From: Pseudomonas sp. UBA5782
GTDB taxonomy: Bacteria > Pseudomonadota > Gammaproteobacteria > Pseudomonadales > Pseudomonadaceae
Direction of reading: 5' to 3'
DNA length: 11,490 bases
NCBI GenBank assembly: GCA_002418465.1
Contig: DIEE01000190.1
Location: 241-11,730, forward strand
How positions within the stretch are numbered: position 1 is the first letter of the stretch; each line of letters starts with the position of its first letter. Positions 6,343 through 11,490 of this stretch are shown one piece after another. The position numbers and the translations under genes were made by a program. The notes under the pieces are model-generated. The model had not been told where the DNA came from and did no database searches. It saw only the letters and a list, made by a program, of their open reading frames with translations.

Positions 6343-6622
6343 GCGAACTCCACGACGACAGGTGGGACGCGACCGGGAAAGCCGCGCTAACGGAGCGCAT
6401 CGAACGGCGCTTCCGTGGGCCTGCAGTTTCGCAGCAAACGCGGCCTGTCGTCAGGCGGCTGCTACCAATGTCGCAGAGGTCCTTGAGCGCCATCAGGCTG
6501 GCTGGTAGCGTGGTCTGGATCGCTTGGAAGGATTGCCGAACAGGCAATGTGCGCCGTTGTCGCATGTCTCGAAGCGCCGAGTCTGTCGAGTTTTACCCGC
6601 GTCACTGGCAAGGAGGACGCAG
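6343..6622. other. Divergent intergenic region between the kinase and GNAT genes
   Basis: 280 bp that must hold the promoters of both the leftward kinase and the rightward acetyltransferase-regulator pair. I see no near-consensus sigma-70 or sigma-54 promoter on either strand. One inverted repeat (6532-6548) is listed separately. The reading frame that extends the GNAT gene back to 6524 has no ribosome binding site and is not taken as coding. Confidence 0.5.
6532..6548. promoter_or_regulatory. Inverted repeat upstream of the GNAT-AraC pair
   Basis: ATTGCC (6532-6537) and GGCAAT (6543-6548) form a perfect 6-bp dyad around GAACA, about 75 bases before the GNAT start. It could be an operator; AraC proteins more often bind direct repeats, so the protein is unknown. 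Confidence 0.3.
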
Positions 6623-7192
6623 ATGTTCAAGCCGCAACCGGTCACCCTGCAGCGAGGCGCCCTGCGCCTGGAGCCGCTGAGCGAGGCCGATATTCCCGAA
6701 CTGGTGACACTGGCCGAAGCGAACCGCGACGAGCTGGTCTACCTGAACGGCCCGTTGCGTCCCGACTGGTATCGCCAGGCGCTGGCCGAACAGCGCGAGG
6801 AAAAGGCCGTGGTGTTCGCCATCCGCCTGGGCGACGCGCTGATCGGTACCACCCGCTTCGCCGATTTCATGCCGGTGCTGCCGGCGGTGGAGATCGGCTG
6901 GACCTGGCTCGAGCGCGGCCAGTACGGCAGCGGCCTGAACGCCTCGATCAAGTACCTGCTGCTGCGCCACGCCTTCGAGGAATGGCAGGTGGTGCGCCTG
7001 CAACTGAAAACCGCCGCCAGCAACCTGCGCTCGCAGCGCGCCATCGAGAAACTCGGCGCGCAGCGCGAGGGGCTACTGCGCAACCACCGCCGGCTGGCCG
7101 ACGGCCGCCTCGACGACACCGTGCTGTACAGCATCACCGACCGCGAATGGCCGGCGATCAAGCTGCAGCTGGAGGCGCAGTTCAGCGGCTGA
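6623..7192 (+). CDS. GNAT-family N-acetyltransferase (RimJ/RimL-like)
   Basis: Acetyl-CoA-dependent acetyltransferase of 189 residues, cytoplasmic. The pattern is that of the RimJ/RimL (Acetyltransf_3) branch: LRLEPLSEADIPELVTLAE at about 14-32, a strand with GDALIGTTRFADF (70-82), AVEIGWTWLERGQYGSGLN (88-106, the region that binds the CoA pyrophosphate), and the late segment NLRSQRAIEKLGAQREGLLRN (134-154), where Asn134 and the SQRAIEKLG helix are hallmarks. The canonical R-G-x-G-x-G loop reads RGQYGSGLN, a modest variant. Family members acetylate protein N-termini, small amines or antibiotics; the substrate cannot be told from sequence. ATG 6623 has AGGAGG at 6611-6616. The AraC-type regulator starts one base after this stop, so the two are very likely co-transcribed and translationally coupled. 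Confidence 0.9.
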   Translation: MFKPQPVTLQRGALRLEPLSEADIPELVTLAEANRDELVYLNGPLRPDWYRQALAEQREEKAVVFAIRLGDALIGTTRFADFMPVLPAVEIGWTWLERGQYGSGLNASIKYLLLRHAFEEWQVVRLQLKTAASNLRSQRAIEKLGAQREGLLRNHRRLADGRLDDTVLYSITDREWPAIKLQLEAQFSG

Positions 7193-7193
7193 A

Positions 7194-8051
7194 ATGGACG
7201 TTTCGAGCCACCCTGAAAACGCCCGTCTCTGGCATCCCGCCAGCCTCGATGGGTTGGAGCTGCTCTCGGCACGCTTCGTCGATCACCGTTTCGCTCCCCA
7301 CGTCCATGACGGCTACGTGATCGCCGTGCTCGAGGCGGGCGCCGAGCGCTACCGCTATCGCGGCGAGGAGCACCTGGTCAGCGCCGGCGGCCTGGCGCTG
7401 CTCAATCCGGATGAGGTCCACACCGGCCACAAGGGTCATGACGACGGCTGGCGTTACCGGGTGTTCTATCCGCCCGCGGAGCTGTTCCAGTCGCTGCTCG
7501 GCGAGCTGGACCTGCCGGCGCAGAGTGCGCCGCGTTTCGCCGGCAGCGTGCACCGCGATGCCGACCTGGTGGCGCGGTTGCTCGACTTGCATCGCCACCT
7601 CGAAAGCGGGGCCAGCGCATTGCTGCAGCAGACCGCCTGGCGCGAAACGATGCTCGCTCTCCTGCAACGTCACGCCGGGCTGGGACCGGCCAGGGCGCCG
7701 GGGCTGGAGCCGCTCGCCGTGGGCTACGCCAAGGAACTGTTGCGTGCCCGGTTGGCCGAGCCGCCGTCGCTGGACGAGCTCGCGGCCGCGGTGAACCTGT
7801 CGCCGTTCCATTTTGCGCGGGTATTCCGTCGCGCCACCGGCATGCCACCGTACGCCTGGCTGAAGCAGTTGCGACTGGATCAGGCGCGTGGCCTGTTCAA
7901 GCGCGGGCTGGCGCCGGCGGCGGTCGCCGTGCAGCTGGGCTTTTCCGACCAGAGCCACCTCAACCGCCAGTTCAAGCAGGCCTACGGCGTGACGCCGGGC
8001 GAATACCGCCAAGCTTGCTCAAGGTCGCCGGGGATCGCGCCACTCGCATAG
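7194..8051 (+). CDS. AraC-family transcriptional regulator
   Basis: DNA-binding regulator of 285 residues. The N-terminal part (about 20-95) is an AraC-type cupin ligand-binding domain, with HRFAPHVHDGYVIAVLEAGA (31-50) and the LLNPDEVHTGH segment (69-79), whose histidines line the usual pocket. The C-terminal part carries two helix-turn-helix motifs: LDELAAAVNLSPFHFARVFR (193-212) and VAVQLGFSDQSHLNRQFK (244-261), ending with the conserved GVTPGEYR (265-272). ATG 7194 lies one base after the GNAT stop, with GGAGG in the GNAT 3' end at 7171-7175, rather far upstream, so translation may depend partly on coupling. The azlCD exporter genes follow on the same strand after a 324-bp palindrome-rich spacer. 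Control of azlCD in response to an amino acid is a reasonable inference from this order; autoregulation is also possible. The ligand is unknown. Confidence 0.93.
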   Translation: MDVSSHPENARLWHPASLDGLELLSARFVDHRFAPHVHDGYVIAVLEAGAERYRYRGEEHLVSAGGLALLNPDEVHTGHKGHDDGWRYRVFYPPAELFQSLLGELDLPAQSAPRFAGSVHRDADLVARLLDLHRHLESGASALLQQTAWRETMLALLQRHAGLGPARAPGLEPLAVGYAKELLRARLAEPPSLDELAAAVNLSPFHFARVFRRATGMPPYAWLKQLRLDQARGLFKRGLAPAAVAVQLGFSDQSHLNRQFKQAYGVTPGEYRQACSRSPGIAPLA

Positions 8052-8059
8052 ATAGGTGG

Positions 8060-8098
8060 AACTGGTTCGCCTGACCGGGCGCGCCAGGCGAACGAGTT
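8060..8098. repeat. Long imperfect inverted repeat just after the AraC gene
   Basis: AACTGGTTCGCCTG (8060-8073) and CAGGCGAACGAGTT (8085-8098) are complementary except for one G-G pair, with an 11-base loop. It starts 9 bases after the AraC stop codon. No T-run follows, so it may slow or end transcription with Rho, protect the 3' end of the mRNA, or be a REP-like element. A near copy of the left arm occurs again at 8221. Confidence 0.6.
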
Positions 8099-8145
8099 CA
8101 CCCCTGCGAAGGCATATCGGGCGCCGCATCTTTGGCGCGTGCTTT

Positions 8146-8163
8146 GGGCGAATTCATTCTCCC
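8146..8163. repeat. REP-like imperfect palindrome
   Basis: GGGCGAAT and ATTCTCCC are complementary but for one pair and are separated by TC. The GGGCGAATTCATTC form recalls short intergenic palindromes found in many copies in Pseudomonas genomes; the copy number here cannot be checked. Confidence 0.4.
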
Positions 8164-8212
8164 AGGGCAGCTTCGCCGTGCCGACGCGTGCCGCGCTTCG
8201 GTTCGCTTCGCG

Positions 8213-8250
8213 TAGGGGCGAACTGTTCGCCTGCCGAGCCCACGGCAGGC
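8213..8250. repeat. REP-like double hairpin upstream of azlC
   Basis: GGCGAA/TTCGCC (8217-8231, 3-base loop) is followed at once by GCCTGCCG/CGGCAGGC (8229-8250, perfect 8 bp, 6-base loop). The two share three bases, so only one can form at a time, or they are one composite element. The leading GTAGGGGCGAA resembles Pseudomonas intergenic repeats. The word AACTGTTCGCCTGCCG parallels AACTGGTTCGCCTGACCG at 8060. Confidence 0.5.
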
Positions 8251-8375
8251 CTCGACGCGAGGTGCAAGCGGCTCGGGCGGGTGAAACCCGCGATCGCCGC
8301 GACGGGATGCTGCGCAAGATCGTTCAAGACGCTAGCCCGCCACGCGCCTATTCTCCGCAGCCCAGAGGAGAACCC

Positions 8376-9086
8376 ATGTCCCGTCGTCACGAATTCCTGC
8401 AGGCCCTGCGCGATATGACCCCGATGCTGCTCGGCGCGATGCCGTTCGGCATCATCTTCGGCGGCCTCGCCGGTGCGGCCGGGCTGACGCCCTGGCAGAC
8501 CCTCGGCATGTCCGCGCTGGTGTTCGCCGGCTCGGCGCAGTTCATCGCCATCAGCCTGCTGGCCGGTGGTGCGACCCTGGCGGTGGTGCTGCTGACCACG
8601 CTGGTGGTGAACCTGCGTCATGCGCTGTACAGCGCCAGCCTGCAGCCGTTCGTGCGCCACCTGCCCAAGCGCTGGCGCGTACCGCTGGCATTCCTGCTCA
8701 CCGACGAGGCATTCGCCGTGGTGCAGCACCGCTACGCGGAAACGGACGACTCGGCCCACAAGCACTGGTATTTCCTCGGCGCCGCGCTGGCGATGTACGT
8801 CAACTGGCAGGCCTGCACCTTCGCCGGCATGGTCTTCGGCCAGGCGGTGCCGAACATCGGCGACTGGGGGCTGGATTTCGCCATGCTGGCGACCTTCATC
8901 GGCATCGTCGTGCCGATGCTGAAGAACCGTCCGCAACTGGCCGCCGCCTTGGTGGCGGCGGCGGTGGCGCTGGCTTGCCACGCTCTGCCGTACAAGCTCG
9001 GCCTGATGGCCGCGGCGCTGAGCGGCATCGTCGTCGGCGTGCTGCTGGAACGCCGCGCCGCGCCGCTGGCCGAGGAGGTCTGCTGA
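8376..9086 (+). CDS. azlC: AzlC-family branched-chain amino-acid exporter, large subunit
   Basis: Inner-membrane permease of 236 residues, the larger half of the two-subunit LIV-E exporters (AzlCD; YgaZH in E. coli, BrnFE in Corynebacterium), which pump branched-chain amino acids and methionine out of the cell. Family hallmarks are PMLLGAMPFGIIFGGLAGAAG near the N-terminus (16-36), SALVFAGSAQFIAI (46-59), VVNLRHALYSASL (77-89), FLLTDEAFAV (106-115) and a hydrophobic C-terminal half with about four helices. ATG 8376 is preceded by AGAGGAG at 8364-8370, so the longer frame from 8139 is rejected. It overlaps azlD by one base (TGATG), which implies coupled translation and equal amounts of the two subunits. 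An AraC-type regulator precedes it on the same strand. The exact exported substrate is not determined by the sequence. Confidence 0.94.
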   Translation: MSRRHEFLQALRDMTPMLLGAMPFGIIFGGLAGAAGLTPWQTLGMSALVFAGSAQFIAISLLAGGATLAVVLLTTLVVNLRHALYSASLQPFVRHLPKRWRVPLAFLLTDEAFAVVQHRYAETDDSAHKHWYFLGAALAMYVNWQACTFAGMVFGQAVPNIGDWGLDFAMLATFIGIVVPMLKNRPQLAAALVAAAVALACHALPYKLGLMAAALSGIVVGVLLERRAAPLAEEVC

Positions 9087-9415
9087 TGGACAACTGGCTG
9101 CTCATCCTCGGCATGCTGGCGATCACCTTTTCCACCCGCTATTGCCTGTTCGCCTTACCGCACCTGCGCTTCGCGCCGCTGATCCGCCAGGGCCTGCATT
9201 ACGTGCCGACGGCGGTGCTCACCGCGATCATCGTGCCCGGCATGCTGCTGCCGGACGGCCAGCACTGGGCGCTGCGGCTGGACAACGCCTACCTGCTCGC
9301 CGGGCTGGCGGCCATCGGCCTGTCGGCGCTGACACGCAACCTGCTGGCCACCATCGGCGGCGGCCTGCTGATGTTCTTCCTGCTGCGCTGGGCGCTCGGT
9401 CAGTTGCCGATCTGA
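9086..9415 (+). CDS. azlD: AzlD-family exporter subunit
   Basis: Small membrane protein of 109 residues, the partner of AzlC in LIV-E branched-chain amino-acid export. Family features are the start WLLILGMLAITFSTRYCLF (4-22, the conserved TR in the first helix), the LHYVPTAVLTAIIVPGML segment (37-54), and TRNLLATIGGGLLMFFLLR near the end. Three to four membrane helices are expected. The length is normal for the family. ATG 9086 shares its A with the azlC stop TGA and has GAGGAGG at 9072-9078, inside azlC. The two genes therefore form a tight transcription and translation unit. The next gene starts 105 bp downstream and is functionally unrelated; no clear terminator lies between. Confidence 0.92.
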   Translation: MDNWLLILGMLAITFSTRYCLFALPHLRFAPLIRQGLHYVPTAVLTAIIVPGMLLPDGQHWALRLDNAYLLAGLAAIGLSALTRNLLATIGGGLLMFFLLRWALGQLPI

Positions 9416-9520
9416 GCCCGCGCTAGCCGCTGTCATCGCATTCGCCTAACCTCTGTGGCCGCAACGGCATGACCCTCGTCGAACAGGGAATGCCACCCGG
9501 CTCGATCAGGCGAGGACTCA

Positions 9521-11392
9521 ATGAAATCCAGATCGCAATTCGCGTTGCTCGGTACCCGGCGCTTCCTGCCGTTCTTCGTTACCCAATTGCTCGGCGCATT
9601 CAACGACAACGTCTTCAAGCAGTCGCTGATCCTCGCCATCCTCTACAAGCTCAGCCTGTCGGCCGATCCCGCGCTGCTGGTGAACCTCTGTGCACTGTTG
9701 TTCATCCTGCCGTTCTTCCTGTTTTCCGCCCTCGGCGGCCAGTTCGGCGAGAAGTTCGCCAAGGACGCACTGATCCGCGCGATCAAGCTGGCGGAGATCG
9801 CCATCATGGCGGTCGGCGCCGCCGGCTTCTGGTTCAACCAGCTGCCGCTGATGTTCCTCGCGCTGTTCGGCATGGGCACCCACTCGGCGCTGTTCGGCCC
9901 GGTGAAGTATTCGATCCTGCCGCAGGCGCTGCGCAGCGATGAGCTGGTCGGCGGCAACGCGCTGGTGGAGATGGGCACCTTCCTGGCGATCCTCGGCGGC
10001 ACCATCGGCGCCGGCGTGCTGATGTCCAGCGCGGGCTATGCGCACTGGGTCGGCGCGGCGGTGGTCTCGGTCGCGGTGCTCGGCTATCTGTGCAGTCGCG
10101 GCATTCCGCGGGTGGCGGCGGCGCTGCCCAGCCTTGAGCTGGACTGGAACATCTTCCGCCAGTCCTGGCGCATCCTGCGCATGGGCCTCGGCCAGCGGCC
10201 TTCGGTATCGCGCTCGCTGGTCGGCAACTCCTGGTTCTGGTTTCTCGGCGCGATCTACCTGACGCAGATCCCGACCTACGCCAAGAGCCTGCTGTTCGGC
10301 GACGAAGGCGTGGTGACGCTGATTCTCACGGTGTTCTCGGTGGGCATCGCGCTGGGTTCGGCGCTGTGCGAGAAGCTCTCCGGGCACAAGGTGGAGATCG
10401 GCCTGGTGCCGTTCGGCTCGTTCGGCCTGAGCCTGTTCGGCATCCTCCTGTGGTGGCACTCAGGCGGCTTCCCGCAGGCCGCCGAGCCGCATACCTGGCT
10501 GCAGGTGCTGGCCGTGCCGCAAGCCTGGCTGATCCTCGGCGACGTGCTCGGCCTGGGCGTGTTCGGCGGCTTCTACATCGTGCCGCTGTACGCGCTGATC
10601 CAGTCGCGCACCAGCGAGGACCAGCGCGCGCGGGTGATCGCTGCCAACAACATCCTCAACGCACTGCTGATGGTGCTCTCGGCGATCGTCTCGATCCTGC
10701 TGCTGACCGTCGCCGGGCTGTCGATTCCGCAGCTGTTCCTCGTCGTCTCGCTGATGAACATCGCGGTCAACGCCTACATCTTCAAGATCGTGCCGGAGTT
10801 CGGCATGCGCTTCCTGATCTGGCTGCTCGGCCACTCGATGTACCGCGTCGAGCACCGCGGCCTCGAGCGCATCCCGGAGGAGGGCGCGGCGCTGCTGGTG
10901 TGCAACCACGTGTCCTACGTCGATGCGCTGCTGATCGGCGGCGCGGTAAGGCGGCCGGTACGCTTCGTCATGTACTACAAGATCTACCGCATGCCGGTGC
11001 TCAACTTCGTCTTCCGCACCGCCGGCACCGTGCCTATCGCTGGCCGCAGCGAGGACCTGCTGATCTATGACGCGGCCTTCAAGCGCATCGCCGAATACCT
11101 GCGCAACGGCGAGCTGGTGTGCATCTTCCCCGAGGGCAAGCTGACCCTGGATGGCGAGATCGACGAGTTCAAGGCCGGCGTGGAACGGGTGCTCGAAGAG
11201 AACCCGGTGCCGGTGATTCCACTGGCGCTGCAGGGGCTGTGGGGCAGTTTCTTCAGCCGCGATCCGCACAAGGGCTTCTTCCGCCGACTGTGGTCGCGGG
11301 TCGGGCTGGTGGCGGGAGAGCCGCTGGCGGCGGATGCGGGAAGGGCGGTGATGAGGGAGAGGGTGGTGGAGCTGAGGGGGGATTCGAGGTGA
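9521..11392 (+). CDS. LplT-like MFS transporter fused to PlsC-type acyltransferase
   Basis: Membrane protein of 623 residues with two domains. Residues 1 to about 425 are an MFS transporter like LplT, which flips lysophospholipids across the inner membrane: FLPFFVTQLLGAFNDNVFKQ (15-34) is the family's start, and GGQFGEKFAKD stands in the loop after helix 2. About 435-615 is a PlsC/LPLAT acyltransferase with HX4D as NHVSYVD (H463, D468), GTVPIAGR (502-509), FPEGKLT (536-542) and VPVIPLAL (563-570). In E. coli, LplT and the acyltransferase-ligase Aas are separate proteins that recycle lysophosphatidylethanolamine; other bacteria fuse LplT, PlsC and ligase. Here the ligase domain is absent, so acyl donor supply must come from elsewhere (acyl-ACP or acyl-CoA). 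Role in lysophospholipid repair or phospholipid remodelling is inferred. ATG 9521 follows GAGGA with a 4-base spacing. It is probably its own transcription unit. Confidence 0.9.
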   Translation: MKSRSQFALLGTRRFLPFFVTQLLGAFNDNVFKQSLILAILYKLSLSADPALLVNLCALLFILPFFLFSALGGQFGEKFAKDALIRAIKLAEIAIMAVGAAGFWFNQLPLMFLALFGMGTHSALFGPVKYSILPQALRSDELVGGNALVEMGTFLAILGGTIGAGVLMSSAGYAHWVGAAVVSVAVLGYLCSRGIPRVAAALPSLELDWNIFRQSWRILRMGLGQRPSVSRSLVGNSWFWFLGAIYLTQIPTYAKSLLFGDEGVVTLILTVFSVGIALGSALCEKLSGHKVEIGLVPFGSFGLSLFGILLWWHSGGFPQAAEPHTWLQVLAVPQAWLILGDVLGLGVFGGFYIVPLYALIQSRTSEDQRARVIAANNILNALLMVLSAIVSILLLTVAGLSIPQLFLVVSLMNIAVNAYIFKIVPEFGMRFLIWLLGHSMYRVEHRGLERIPEEGAALLVCNHVSYVDALLIGGAVRRPVRFVMYYKIYRMPVLNFVFRTAGTVPIAGRSEDLLIYDAAFKRIAEYLRNGELVCIFPEGKLTLDGEIDEFKAGVERVLEENPVPVIPLALQGLWGSFFSRDPHKGFFRRLWSRVGLVAGEPLAADAGRAVMRERVVELRGDSR

Positions 11393-11440
11393 TGCGGCGC
11401 GCAGCGTCGAGGTTCGTTCCTGGCTTGCGAGCGTGTCTGG

Positions 11441-11490
11441 GCTTCGGGCTTCGCCCCTGACGGGCGCCGGTAGGGTGGATGACGCTCTTT
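11441..11490. repeat. Probable intergenic repeat element, cut by the window edge
   Basis: GGGC-TTC-GCCC (11446-11456) makes a short hairpin, followed by GTAGGGTGGATGACGCTCTTT. The latter looks like the left arm of the short GGTGGAT...ATCCACC palindromes that recur between genes in many Pseudomonas genomes; the second arm would lie past 11490. Recognised from general familiarity only. Confidence 0.35.

Larger units (their letters stand above)
8052..8375. other. Palindrome-rich spacer between the AraC and azlC genes
   Basis: 324 bp without a convincing gene. It contains at least four dyads (listed separately) and related copies of a GTTCGCCTG-type word. The longer open frame running into azlC from 8139 has no ribosome binding site and a composition unlike AzlC, so it is not taken as coding. 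A weak promoter-like pair (TTCAAG at 8323, TATTCT at 8349) has a 20-base spacer and is not claimed. Confidence 0.55.

Noticed and set aside
3923..6565. 880-codon leftward frame overlapping the kinase
   Set aside because: Arg/Pro/Ala-rich low-complexity translation with no motif, in the wrong frame of a well-supported gene.
8139..8375. N-terminal extension of azlC from an ATG at 8139
   Set aside because: Arg-rich, crosses palindromic DNA, lacks a ribosome binding site, while ATG 8376 has AGAGGAG and gives the normal AzlC start.
9416..9520. Promoter for the LplT-PlsC gene (TAACCT near 9447)
   Set aside because: No acceptable -35 box at proper spacing; too weak to list.
9518..10459. 313-codon leftward frame opposite the LplT-PlsC gene
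   Set aside because: Antisense shadow with a Glu/Arg/Gln-rich translation and no domain.
11392..11460. 22-codon ORF overlapping the stop of the last gene as TGATG
   Set aside because: No ribosome binding site, low-complexity Arg-rich peptide that runs into a likely repeat hairpin; probably chance.

Overview
The window is high-GC chromosomal DNA of a gamma-proteobacterium, most likely a Pseudomonas of the P. aeruginosa / P. citronellolis type. The grounds are GC-rich codon use with strong Shine-Dalgarno sites, a DUF1652-like protein (a family I know mainly from Pseudomonas), a sodium-symporter-linked hybrid sensor kinase of the CbrA/NahK-like kind, and REP-like intergenic palindromes. I see no phage genes, insertion sequences, CRISPR array, tRNA or rRNA. 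It reads as ordinary core or near-core chromosome with some unusual regulatory DNA.

Layout. Positions 1-1544 hold three leftward genes: a helical protein of unknown function (1218-1544), an exported DUF3455 protein (534-1076), and an ECF sigma factor (ends beyond base 1, start near 430). A GC-rich 9-bp hairpin lies just before the sigma factor. Positions 1545-1811 are a divergent promoter region. A short DUF1652-like gene (1812-2081) follows and ends in a good intrinsic terminator. Positions 2082-2458 are comparatively AT-rich, carry no gene, and contain an inverted pair of DnaA-box-like sites. A Sel1-like gene (2491-2808) follows; it has no ribosome binding site of its own and seems to be translated by coupling to an 11-codon leader. 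It converges on a 1157-residue sensor kinase (2869-6342, leftward).

On the right, everything reads rightward. A GNAT acetyltransferase (6623-7192) and an AraC-type regulator (7194-8051) are one base apart. A 324-bp spacer rich in palindromes comes next, then azlC-azlD (8376-9415), which encode a two-subunit branched-chain amino-acid exporter and share the TGATG stop/start overlap. The last gene (9521-11392) is a fusion of an LplT-like lysophospholipid transporter with a PlsC-type acyltransferase. A probable repeat element begins at the right edge.

How the genes may work together. The GNAT-AraC pair probably forms one transcript, and the AraC protein is a natural candidate to control azlCD downstream. 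The kinase has no response-regulator gene beside it, so its output partner must be encoded elsewhere. The ECF sigma factor probably has its anti-sigma gene beyond the left edge. I did not find a clearly new multi-gene system. The most notable points are the DnaA-box palindrome, the coupled leader ORF, and the weak start of the sigma gene beside a hairpin.
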